Shown piece after piece: positions 44,756-56,200 of a stretch of 64,000 nt of DNA (its first letter is position 1; the number at the start of each line of letters is the position of its first letter). A program made the translations under genes and the position numbers. The stretch is from assembly GCF_032854445.1 (NCBI RefSeq), contig NC_088296.1, forward strand, positions 6,129,435-6,193,434. Direction: 5' to 3'. Under the pieces are notes generated by a model that had not been told where the DNA came from, ran no database searches, and saw only the letters and a program-made list of their open reading frames with translations. Origin of the DNA: Liolophura sinensis. Taxonomy: Eukaryota; Mollusca; Polyplacophora; Chitonida; Chitonidae.

Positions 44756-44924
44756 CGGCAGAAATTATGGGATGGCTGTGTGTTAGTGTGGGCATGGAAG
44801 TTGGCCTGGAAGAGCCAAAGTGAAATTATGGCTTGGGGTCAAGAAGGCTGTTTTGTGGGTGCAAATCATGGCGGAAGGCTCTGTTATAGACTAGTTGTGG
44901 GGAAAATGATGGCTGGAGGCCTTA

Positions 44925-45275
44925 TTATAGGCGATTTGTGGATATACAATGGCTGGAGAGACTATTGTGAGCTAGTTGTGGATGTACAATGGCTGGAGAG
45001 ACTATTTTGAGCTAGTTGTGGATATACAATGGCTGGAGAAACTATTGTGAGCTAGTAGTGCATGTACAATGGCTGGAGAGACTATTTTGAGCTAGTTGTG
45101 GATATACAATGGCTGGAGAGACTATTTTGAGCTAGTTGTGGATATACAATGGCTGGAGAGACTATTTTGAGCTAGTTGTGGATGTACAATGGCTGGAGAG
45201 ACTATTTTGAGCTAGTTGTGGATATACAATGGCTGGAGAGACTATTTTGAGCTAGTTGTGGATATACAAACGCTG
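44925..45275. repeat. 3'-flank minisatellite 1, about 40-bp unit
   Basis: About eight copies of ACAATGGCTGGAGAGACTAT plus TTTGAGCTAGTTGTGGAT, starting about 170 bp after the stop codon of the LEDGF-like gene. Confidence 0.88.
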
Positions 45276-45534
45276 GAGACTCTATTATAGGCGAGTTCTG
45301 AGGACATAATGGAAGTTGGAACTAGATGTATTAGGATGTGGTTGTGAAAGATCAACCTGTGTTAAATCACGAGTGAGTTTGTAGGAAGACAGGTGTATGA
45401 ACAAGACAGTACAGGATGCTTGTGGTCTGTGGTCAGACAAAGTTAAGTCATAGCAGGTCATGCTCCAGATATGGACATAGGAAAGCAGGAATTCCTGCGT
45501 ATTCACCTTGCCAGTGGATGGCAAGAAAACTGCA

Positions 45535-45910
45535 CATTGTTGTATGAGCAATGAAGGGCAACAAACTGCACAGTGTGGTAGGAACAATAAATGGCAACAA
45601 ACTGCACAGTGTGGTAGGAACAATAAATGGCATCAAACTGCACAGTGTGGTTGCTGTGAATGACAACACACTGCACATTGTGGTGTAAGGAATGGCAACA
45701 AATTGCAAAGTGTTTTAGGAACAATGGATGGCAACACACTTCACAGTGTGGTATGAGCAGTGGATAGCAACAAACTTCACAGTGTGGCGGGAGCAGTGAA
45801 TGACAACAATCCGCACAGTGTGGTGTGAGCAGTGAATGGCAACAACCTGCACAGTGTGGTACATGTGGGAGCAGTGTATAGCAACAAACTGCACAGTGTG
45901 GATTAAGCAA
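45535..45910. repeat. 3'-flank minisatellite 2, about 30-36-bp unit
   Basis: About eleven diverged copies around AATGGCAACAAACTGCACAG with TGTGGT joins. Confidence 0.85.
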
Positions 45911-46374
45911 TGGATGAAAAAAAAACTGCAGAACGTGGTGGAGAAGAATATGTTAGACAGCTTCAGAAATTGTGTATTTGTGTGTACAACAAATTGTGTT
46001 CAGAGGATTGTATCCTGCAATTTCTGTCCCCAAGGGCAAAAGGAAGAACGTCATTTTTCCCTGATCGACAGTGAAAATATTTCAACGGAATGAACTGTTT
46101 CTTATATCAGGATGGTTGGATGGTTGTACTGTTGTAGAAAGCTCTGTGTCCTGATGACGTTAAAAACACAGTCTGAAGTCAGTGACCAGAATAGTGCAGC
46201 CTGGGTTGGGTACATGTACGAATGGTTGCTAAATACCAAAAAACAACCAGGAATTACATGTGTGAGACATTCCTCAAGCAGCTTCTGTAAGTCCTGTTCT
46301 GTGGTCGTGTACTTGAGATTGAGAATTGTCAAGTAATTTGCAATCTGTATTGGATAATGCACTTGTGACAGAGA

Positions 46375-46755
46375 CAAGTCTTCAAGGACTGAGACTATTA
46401 TGGGATGGTCGTCAAGGACTGAGAATATTATGGGTGATGATCGTCAAGAACGGAGACTATTATGGGATGGTCGTCAAGGACTGAGAATATTATGGGATGG
46501 TCGTCAAGGACTGAGAATATTATGGGTGATGATCGTCAAGAACGGAGACTATTATGGGATGATCGTCAAGAACGGAGACTATTATGGGATGGTCGTCAAG
46601 GACTGAGAATATTATGGGATGGTCGTCAAGGACTGAGAATATTATGGGATGGTCGTCAAGTACTGAGACTGTGGGATGGTCGTCAAGGACTGAGAATATT
46701 ATGGGATGGTCGTCAAGCACTGAGACTATGGGATGGCGTCAAGGACTAAGACTTA
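46375..46755. repeat. 3'-flank minisatellite 3, about 30-bp unit
   Basis: About twelve copies of GGGATGGTCGTCAAGGACTG plus AGAATATTAT, with AACGGAGACT variants. Confidence 0.88.
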
Positions 46756-48090
46756 TGGGATATTTTTCAAGAACAGTTGTGGAGGGCATTGCATTCATGG
46801 TATATTAAGACGTAAGGGAGTAGAAGTTGGCGACATCTGGTGACGGGTGCATACTCCTTACTGCTTATTTACTGCCATTTCAGCTCAGTTCACATCACTT
46901 GCGCCGCCAGTAAATTTTGTACAGAAATCTTGAACAGCGCCAAGGTCATTGGGGCCATGGTCATTATATGTCTAAATGACAACATTCGTAATGGTATGAA
47001 TGAGGCTAAGCCTAAACAGGGCCATGTGTGTCACATGTGAGTATATAGATCAGACTGTCTCTGTCGGTGGCAGTGGTGTTGGACAAGTGTAGAAAGCAGC
47101 GCATTTGGTGTGAGAAGTATGCTTCTCTCCCCCAGATAGTGTGATTACTCAGCGAAACTTGCACTGTTAAGGAAGGGTATGGTTCGCATCATGACATTCC
47201 TGAGCGAGTGTAGTGTGGTTGTTCCTAGAGAAGGTGTAAAGAGCAAGGTCGTAGAATCACACTACATTTAAAGCGAATGAGACTGAACATAGTGTTTGAG
47301 TTTCAGAATTATAACTCTTAAAAGTAAATTGTTGTTTTAAGCATTTACGTGAGAACTTAAGCAGAACTAGTCGATCTCTGTCACTGTTGTTGATCTTTTG
47401 CTGACAACAACAACAACAAAAAAAACCCAGTGTAGTGAATGTCATAGAAGGTACATGTACATGTGCGCCAAGCATGGGTTTCAAATATACCATTGTCATA
47501 AAGACCTTTTGACATGTAGTGATTTGCCGTACCAATTTGTATCTCTTAAACTGTAATCACAATGCAATGGCACTCCTGCAGTTTTAAGCCAGTGCTTCAG
47601 TTCTTGTGAAATATGAATTATTTCTCATTTTCATTCAACCAGTCATATGCGTCAGTTTGATTTTAGAAAGCATATCAGAACATTAGCACTGCTAAAACAG
47701 CCTCAATTCAACTGACAGAAAACCGCTACGGTCGAGCTAAGATAAAGATATTTTCCAGCTGATTTTCCTTCAAAGACTGACCATACATATATTTAGTACT
47801 GAATCAGCAGTGTCATAATATGTCTTTATTTTAAACCATCTTTAATAGGCAACAGTGTGAATGAAATAAATCTGTTTTAAAGGAAATAATTGATGTTTGA
47901 TTAGTGTACCCGGTAGCTCGAAGTCCAGTTTGACACTCTTTTAGTCAAATACAATTTCTTGTACCTGTACAGAGAGAAGATTGACATTCAGTTGATAGGA
48001 TCCATAAAGACAACCAAATATTTTAATAACGTGACTTTTAATTACGTGGAAAAAAATTAGTTCAAGGTCTACCCCAACATAGATATGCTG

Positions 48091-48236
48091 GGGCCACTTT
48101 CACAAAACTTCGGAAGTCATATTTCTCGTGATTTGTTTTTTAAAATATTAAACCTCTACGTTATAGCGTCACAAAGGCGATGTGAATTACATGAAATCGC
48201 AAAATCGATTTATGAAGCTTGTGGCAATCGCCCCTG
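48091..48236. mobile_element. MITE relative, CCACTTTCACAA-type
   Basis: Left end GGGCCACTTTCACAAAAC matches the inverted right end of the 39.7-kb element. The right end (TTGTGGCAATCGCCCC) is a degraded inverted repeat. Confidence 0.5.
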
Positions 48237-49244
48237 AGATTCATCTGGTCATATTTTGTTTTACTAATTTCCTACTTTTGTAGACTTTGCGTTCTGACTT
48301 CAGTTTTGACCGTATTGTTCCTATGGCTTTGTGGAGGATTATGTGTATATAAAGGCACGTATACAGGGTGTCAAAGAACACTTGATCAACCTATTGACAA
48401 ATATGGAACTCGCACACAGCTGAAAAGTGCAAGGAACACTGATCATGTTGTATGGTTGTCACCTTGTCAGACTTTTGTGCTGATCACACTTTCCTGTTGG
48501 TTTCATCAGCTATTCTGTGACAGTAGAGAAGAAATGTTGCATTTACACGTGCTTTTAGAATAGGAAATGGGCATCCTGTACCAGACTTCATAATGCATTT
48601 ACCTGGAGTGAAAGCCCTTTTTGCTTTGACCGTAAATTTCAAGTTCTATTTTGAGATCATTTTTACGTCCTAAGAATTGAAATCTCTCTGAATAAATGTT
48701 ATCTAACAAACATTATGAGGAGATTGATGGTTTCCACAGAATAAATAGCTTTGTGGTGTTAAACATGTTGAAATGGCTTTGGAGGGTCCTGTTCACTACT
48801 GAAGTTGTATTCTCTTCCCTCTCTCCTGGCCTGCACATGTAGGTTGGTCTTGACTTACTGGGCTCAGGTTCTAGAAGTGTATTAGCTAATACCAGTATTA
48901 AGTCATATTATATATTTACGATTTTAGCAAAACCAAGCAACCAATAAAGTTGCACTGAGACCAGATGGAACAGTAGAAGGTTTAGTTCATATTTAATATA
49001 CTGTTACACACCATACTGTTTTGTGCCAGGTAGAAAACAGAAGATTTAGCTTAAGGTTAAATCTGCTATTTAAGTCTTAAGACATTTTTGAACACCAGGA
49101 CTCTGGTGATGATTTATCGGTTTTTCGCGGCTCATCAACGGAATTCTGTTAAATTTTGTCCTATATCCTGAGTAAGATGTAAAACATTAGTCATAAGATT
49201 AGTTAAATAAACACAGACACCCATGGGCGTGTACGTGACTTCAG

Positions 49245-49335
49245 CGACTTTCTGAGAATTCGTTAAGAGATAGGACGTTTGAGACTTCGTTAAGAGATAG
49301 GACGTTCGAGACTTCATTAACAGACGGGATGTTCG
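49245..49335. repeat. Short tandem repeat, about 27-bp unit
   Basis: Three copies of AAGAGATAGGACGTTCGAGA plus CTTCGTT. Confidence 0.7.
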
Positions 49336-51329
49336 AACGGCAGGTTAAACGTCACTTAAGTCAACGAATGAATAAATGATAGAACAATGTCGATCCACTT
49401 AGCAGCTCTGCAAATATGTGTGATACGTTGTTCCGAGAGAAATTCTCTATTGGCTGTTTCAGTCACCTGCCTATTTCTAGTTTTTGAAGACTTGTAAGTC
49501 CAAGCTGATAGACCTTTAAAGATTAGGGACAGTGGAAGTTAATCCAAATTGGGACGAGGGGAGGGGAAATAATATCAATTTAAGGGAGACTGCATATGGA
49601 CTACCATTGCATTTTAGTTATAAAAAAAAAAAAAAAAAGAACAGTGGGTAGGTGGGGAAGTTGCAACCTCAACCCTGAACCTCGCTTCCGTGTTCCTCGT
49701 TCCATGAAGATAAGTGCCATTTTGTGTTGAAAGTTTAGATAGGTTAATTGTGTCCATCTTGCTGGCATATTGCTTCTTGAGCCATTGGTGAGTGAATTGT
49801 CCAGCTGATATAGAGGGTCATTGCTTGTGAGTTTAGTGGAAAGTTTACACAGAAATAGTATGTTGTATACCGTTATGGTATGATTCAGTCTGGTTCATTC
49901 CTGTGCATTTATGTAGAAATCCTCATAATCTATTCATTGATCATGTACATGTATACAAGGAGAGCGATTGAAACTTGTCATTATAGCCAGTTTGTAAAAT
50001 GTACCGGCCAAAGTTTTGCTATGCATGTACATAAAGAGGAAGAGAGATGCTGTTTTGTGTCGTAAATAAGCCATTGGTCCAGCAAGTCTTCCCGCATCCT
50101 CTGAAAATAGTAGCCAATGAGAACTCCTCTTACATTTTGCAGCTAAGGTTTTTTTCATGGGGACGTATAAGGTGTGTATGTTTACATGTTTAAGGATGTG
50201 AATGGACTAAATAAATGTCTCAAATTGTGCTTATCTTCATCCCAACGATAATCAATTCAGTAAAAGCATAAATATTCATTCTTTAAGATTCAGAGCCTGT
50301 TCAGTTATCATTGTTTAATTATGAATATTAATGAGAGCGTTTCTCTAAGTTTTGATGGTTTTTGAGTTGATCAGTCATGAATATTCATGTAGATTTGTTC
50401 AGTTTTTGAATTGGTTATTTAATTCTTATTAATATTCATGGCTGTTACTCTACCTTTTTTGGATTGGTTAAAGTGTTTGCTAAACGTTATTTATGCCTGC
50501 AATGAATTAGAAGTTGTTCTTTTGTCCTGATTGGATAACATTTATCATGTTTATTTAAATATTGGAGACCAATCAATATGTACAAATTAACCCGTCAATG
50601 ATCATCCACATCTGTCTAGTTTCATACATTGTGTAAATGGCGAATTTGTCCTCTTTCGTATAAATATATGTATTTGTGTATACCCAGCTTATAAATTTGT
50701 CCATCTGTCTTGGTTACGTCCCATTTCTCCCATAGTTATGGGTGAAATTGTGGTTATAGGAACATGGTAGGTGCGGAGTTTGAATTTAACCCATACCGTC
50801 TTTCGCGTGTTGGTTTTCACCGTGTTCTTGTCAATCACAATAAAACATGCGCTCCTTTATCGATCAAATCAAATCAAATCATTTTAGCTGCGACCAAGCC
50901 GCTTTATATGTCGTTCGTTCTGTCTGTCACTTAGTCGCTGGATCATTTTTTTTTCTTTACATCCTATCTTTTTGCATAGACTTTCTTTCATCTTCGGCCA
51001 TTCAGTTAGTACGAAGTTAGTGTAAGGCCACACAAAATCATGGTAGTTATGCTCACTTTTTTTCCAAGTACACCCACCCTTAACATTTGTCCTATCTTTT
51101 TAAGAGTTTGAACTTTCAGCGAAGTTCTGTCTTCCAAAAAGCTATGCCCTTCTAGGCGTTTTATTTAAAAGATGTCCATTGAAGGGCCATCATTTTAAGT
51201 TGTTGAAAGAGAATTAGAAAGGTCTTTGTTTAGCGACTTTCTAGCTTTGTACAGAAGTAAGTGGAAAAGATCATACGCAAACAAATCAAGGATTTCATCT
51301 AAAGGTAACCTTTACAGTATGTTCTATTT

Positions 51330-51540
51330 TTATTTATTTGATTGATGTGTTACGCCGTACTCAAGAATTTTTAACTCGCTGAAGGTTGTCCGGCTCGTGG
51401 GTGGAGCAAACGCGCATACTGACTAGAGTAAAACGGCTTCCAAGCCAACGAGGGCTGGATTCGAACCGGTAGGATCTGACACAAACGACGCTTTATAGTG
51501 GACAGGGCCAGCAGTGCTATCGGCTGTGATCCAATTTACA
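51330..51540 (-). mobile_element. Diverged SINE family 1 copy
   Basis: TTTATTTGATTGATGTGTTA, CGCCGTACTCAAGAATTTTT and a B-box-like GGATTCGAACC. The middle is largely unrecognisable. Confidence 0.55.
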
Positions 51541-51961
51541 TACCACTAACAAAAAAAAAAAAAAAAAAGTGCCCAAATGTTAACAAGAATCTCCTGCCTT
51601 CCGAGAAGTGCTGGTTTTGTCTTTTGGAGACTTGGAATGGGAGCCTAACCAAGATGGTTGCACTTTCCTATTAGGGGAATAGTATGCATAGGGTGATGTA
51701 TTTAAAAGCAACGAAACACAGTATAATCCAAAGTATTATGTGCGCTTTTCTAGGTCGAAAAATATTCCAAAAAAAATAATTTTTTTCCCGGACAATATGT
51801 AATGGTCTTTCCTCTGACATGTACTACTCCTTTAATTACATGAATGAACCAAAGAGTACGTGCTTTGCACTCACAGACTTCTCTAGACAGGTTCAATCTT
51901 CTGGCTATATCTGGTATTGATATACGGAATAATGACTTATCAAGTGTACGTCAAGGTTGCA

Positions 51962-52215
51962 AGGGGCCTCCGTGGCTCAGTCGGTAATGACCCAGGAGTC
52001 TCTCACCAATGCGGTCGCTGTGAGTTCAAGTCCAACGCATGCTGGCTTCCTCTCCGGCCGTACGTGAGAAGGTCTGCCAGCAACCTGCGGATGGTCGTGG
52101 GTTTCCCCCGGGCTCTGCCCGGTTTCCACCCACCATAATGCTGGCCGCCGTCGTATAAGTGAAATATTCTTGAGTACGGCGTAAAACACCAATAAAAAAA
52201 ATAAAAAAATAAAAA
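51962..52215 (+). mobile_element. SINE family 1, nearly full length
   Basis: Head GGGGCCTCCGTGGCTCAGTC with about 20 bp missing after the A box, an intact body and an A-rich (AAAAAAT)n tail. It is one of the least decayed copies. Confidence 0.85.
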
Positions 52216-52317
52216 AATCAAGGTTGCAAATGAAACATTCTGTTTCACAACTTATGGACTAGCATCGGTCATGATTTGGATACTGACTTAAGTAATTCAC
52301 TTAGGACGTGTTTCAGA

Positions 52318-52560
52318 TGTTGATTGCTGTTTTACGCCGTTCTCCGGAAGAGTTTACGGATACGACGGGAGACCAGCATTATAGTGGAAGGAAACCGGTC
52401 AGGGTTTGGGTGAAAGTCACGACCACACCCTGGATACTGGCAGACCTTCGCACATATAACCGGAGTCTGTATGAACCAGACTTGAAGTCAGAGTAACCGC
52501 ATTCACGAGAGGCTCCTGAGAGATTGTACTAGCATGCTAACCGCTCTGCGATGGAGGTAT
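52318..52560 (-). mobile_element. Diverged SINE family 1 copy
   Basis: GTTGATTGCTGTTTTACGCC, CGACGGGAGACCAGCATTAT and an inverted head near CTCTGCGATGGAGG. It lies 3' of the ZP gene. Confidence 0.62.
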
Positions 52561-52885
52561 CATTGAAAATGCTGACTGATCCTATTTGCATGAGAAGTGC
52601 GAATTCCGTTGGTGGTTTGTGATGAACGTTGTTGTGGGAATTGGTATTACGACTGAACCGGGAAATCCATTATGGTTGACAAGTGTCTGTTTAAACGGCG
52701 AGATTACACAATGACCTGTTTTGACATCAAAACTCATTGGCAGAGACAACTGTAAAATGTTCGACCAGTTACTTTCACTAGATCTCTTTTTATATCATAC
52801 GCAGAACAGACAAAAAATAACGAAAGTAACTAATGCGACAAAAGAGAAATATAACAAAAACAAAAAAAAGATTGAAATGTTACTT

Positions 52886-53226
52886 TTAGATGAAACAGGA
52901 ATTGGATCCCACGAGTTCATATTTGCAGCACAGGTATAAAGTCAGCACGAAGGTCAGAAAAAGCGCACCTCCAAATATGGTCATTGCTATGTACACTCTG
53001 TCTCGGAATTTGTCGGATTCGAATTGTAACCAAACGACGGGATCTGGATGCGCCGGATAATCCCGAGTCAAGGAGCCTAAGTGTTGGAGATAGTCGGATG
53101 TGTCCATCGTCAGCGAGTTTACGCTCGGGCGTTTTGGGGGCTTTTCGGTCGTTACATCGGCCGTTTTCGTATGTATGGCGTCCGATTTGATGACGATCAC
53201 CTTGTCTGCAGGAAGTGCAGGAACAT
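52886..53226 (-). CDS. Last exon of the ZP protein: stalk, transmembrane segment, tail
   Basis: Codes for 112 residues after a TTTCAG acceptor: a Thr/Pro/Lys-rich stalk, a membrane segment of about 23 hydrophobic residues, then CCKYELVGSNSCFI and TAA. Two cysteines at the membrane border could be palmitoylated (inference). Confidence 0.85.
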
Positions 53227-56200
53227 CTGAAAACCATGAAGAAATTATGTTTAAATAAACCTTAATAAAAATGTTGAAATGAAGTTTCAAGTTTTGTGTG
53301 TTTGCGTAGGTTTTAGGAGAAACGTTGCCCCGTCTACTAAAGAAACAAAACCCAGAGACCAGTTTTATTATAAAATTAATACACTGAAACGCATTATAAA
53401 CGCATTATAAACGCACTAGAGGTAAGAAGTGGAGTGACGCTAAACCAACTTTTATTTGGTATTTGCTGTGTATTACATTCACACTCGTATAAGTCAGTTA
53501 CGCATCAGTAATGACAAGTGTCATTGGAAAGAACACAATTTTAATGTAGAGGAAATGGAACCCAAGAAGTCCGAAGAGGACGCTGGAAGTGTCTTGATAT
53601 TTTCAGGGGTACATGTTGGTGCGTTTTTAAAGCGGGTCAGTGTATAAGCGCAATTTTTATTATCTGCCTGTGTTACGTCACAAAGTCGATTCCCACAGAA
53701 GACGCCAGACATGTCTCCACACCAAGAAACAGTGTACGATCACCAAACCCACCAGCAGTTCATCTAAGTGCTATTCACCATTCCATGAAAATAATGAAAC
53801 TGCTAGTCTTGCGTTCAATCCATCCGTTTAAACGGGCGTAAGTCAACGAACGATCCTAAGCACGTCGGTCCAACTCGTCCCACGCGTAACGCTTATGTCG
53901 AAAAGTTTGAGAATCTTGCGACCAACTAGTCGCAGATGTGTGTAGTTGGGTGCAACTGGGTATATAACTGGATGCTCTGAGTAGCAGAAAAGTAGAACAT
54001 GTCCATCGCAAGCCCGCATAGATCGACTAATATTACCATCCGGTTGAATGTTCTTTGCTTCCAGCTTCTCCCAGTCGCAACTCAGCTTCTCACAGTCGCC
54101 AAAACCCAGCTTCTCACAGCCGCCAAAACCCAGCTTCTCACAGCCGCCAAAACCCAGCTTATCACAGCCGCCAAACACCCAGCTTCTCACAGCCGCCAAA
54201 CACCCAGTTGCTTCCAGTTGCAAGGTCGATCTACGCCATGTTTTAGACGGAACTCACTGGACCGAATTTCTAAGGCCAGTGAATTGCTGGAGTCTGTAGT
54301 TATTTCTCGTCCTACATACAGCTCAAACACTACTTTAATATAATATTACATCGCTTAAGATTAACGTGTTAAATCCAATGAAATCTCATTTTCTGTCGAA
54401 GTTGGTTTCTATACAGACGTTGCGTGATTACGTGACCTTAAGTTTCCCTTGCAAAGTAAAGGCAATCATTCTTATTGGCCATAACGGCTTCACTCTGACC
54501 CTTCGTGGGTCGAAATCTGTTACATGTTCTTAGATCGATTCCTAATTACCCAAAGATACCAGTTTCAACCCTTAAGTGATGAGCTGTGGTCTAGTGTGAA
54601 TAGGTTACGAAATCTTAATGAAAATGATTCTCTCCGGCTGATTGAGGAACGAAACCTACCTGTACCACTCGGCACTTCCCGCCGCAGTCTGGTTTGAACG
54701 AGGCAGGAGTCCTAAAAAGAAAAGTATAAATGAAAATAGCCATTTGTTTGTTGGAGTTTAAAGAGGCTATCGGAAAGTTTTGGCAAAATATATCCAATAT
54801 ATTTCTATTGGTTTAAAGAAAATAATTACATTTCTCAAAATATCAATCTCATCTGTGCACATGTTACCGTTCATAATAGGCACTTAAGTTCGAAATTTAT
54901 TCGTCAGATATGTAAATCTCAGGAAACCCCTGTCATATCGTTGTTGAAAATTGGTATGTGAAATTTTGTACTAAGCAAATTTTGAACTGTTTGAGTACTG
55001 ACACTGTGCGAATTCTGACTACTTGTGTTGTAGGGAAAATAAGCTTTTTAAAACGCGCTCGAACGGATGTACGGCTACATTCAAGACCTTCCGGGTCTTG
55101 GGTGCCCTTGGGCCGTCGTCTCATGGATTGTGATAGTGGCCGCCCTACTTTTGCATTTGTTTCCTATGCCACGGATTAGTCGTAGTAAAGATACCGCAAT
55201 CGTGTTTGCCACCCTGGACAACGACTTGCGTCTAAACGCTCTTTGTTTACCCGATATGACTAATTTATTGATTAAGTATTTAAACTTTTACAAGATGATG
55301 TTCACTTACCCCGTCGCAGTGCGATGAACAAATGGAAAAGTTGCAAACGAAGTGAACGCTGTCTTTGCCTCTGAGCCGGAAGGCATCAAAGTACGGACTG
55401 TAAACCTTACCTCCTAGTGTCTGGAAACCCACGGTTCTGTCTATGACAAACCCGTCACCACATCTGAGGAAAGAATACAGTTTAATAAAGACAAAATTTT
55501 CAATGAAGAACCGGAATCGAGCCTTCTTTCTTGTTGACCATGCAGCGGTCCATCTACCTAACAAGGATCCTACTCATTTTACAACAGACCATTCGAATCT
55601 ATGGGCTCTTCGCTGTGTCGAAAAATACCTGATTTTCTGAGACGAGGGGAAAAGTGATGTAATCCATGATAACCGGTGAACGCGAAGAAAACCTTGGCAA
55701 ACGAGTACCGATTTTCATTGGACGAAGCGGAGTGAGCGAGTGAGTGCTTGGAGTTTAACGTCATATTTTTCAGTATATTACGAGGAAGAAATCCTTTAGG
55801 GTGTATGTAATGTACCTCCTTGTTGCAGGAGCGGATTTCCACCGCTCTTTTATCTGGTGCTGCTTCACTGAGACGATTTACGACTTTCATTAATATTCAC
55901 AAAAGTTACAGGGGCAGGTTGTCGACCACCGAACCTCGCATTTCCAACGAAACAAAAATTACTTCAGCAAAAGAGCCTACTTGATGTTTTCATCGCCCAC
56001 AGGTGAGCCAGTGTTTACACTTAAAACCCAGTCCGTATCAACTAATGTAAAATTTGACCTGTATTCACCCTCACGCCTCGTTCATTCACAGTAACTTGAA
56101 ACAACAAGTTACGATGTTATGACCGTTTCTATTGGTCATTCTGGATGATGTTAAATAGCCACCTATACAGCGCAACAAAAGTTCCCCCAAAACGTTGTTT

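Larger units (their letters stand above)
44756..52885. other. 3' flank of the LEDGF-like gene and convergent intergenic region
   Basis: Holds three minisatellites to 46.8 kb, then AT-rich DNA without coding signals, one MITE and the SINEs at 51.3-52.6 kb. Possible AATAAA signals occur at many places (near 47865, 48690, 48943, 50206); none can be singled out. The ZP gene ends in the opposite direction at 52886. Confidence 0.6.

Noticed and set aside
45285-46749. Several 60-135-codon frames with cysteine-rich or WSSRTENIMG repeats
   Set aside because: They are by-products of the 3'-flank minisatellites in competing frames, with no splice or start context.
48219-48563. 114-codon plus-strand frame with a hydrophobic start
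   Set aside because: It has no family resemblance, starts inside a MITE end and has no supporting context. Probably chance.
54063-54215. Acceptor-like repeats (TTCTCACAG) as another splice-site array
   Set aside because: They look like acceptors only on the plus strand, while the surrounding ZP gene is on the minus strand, and they do not touch an exon.
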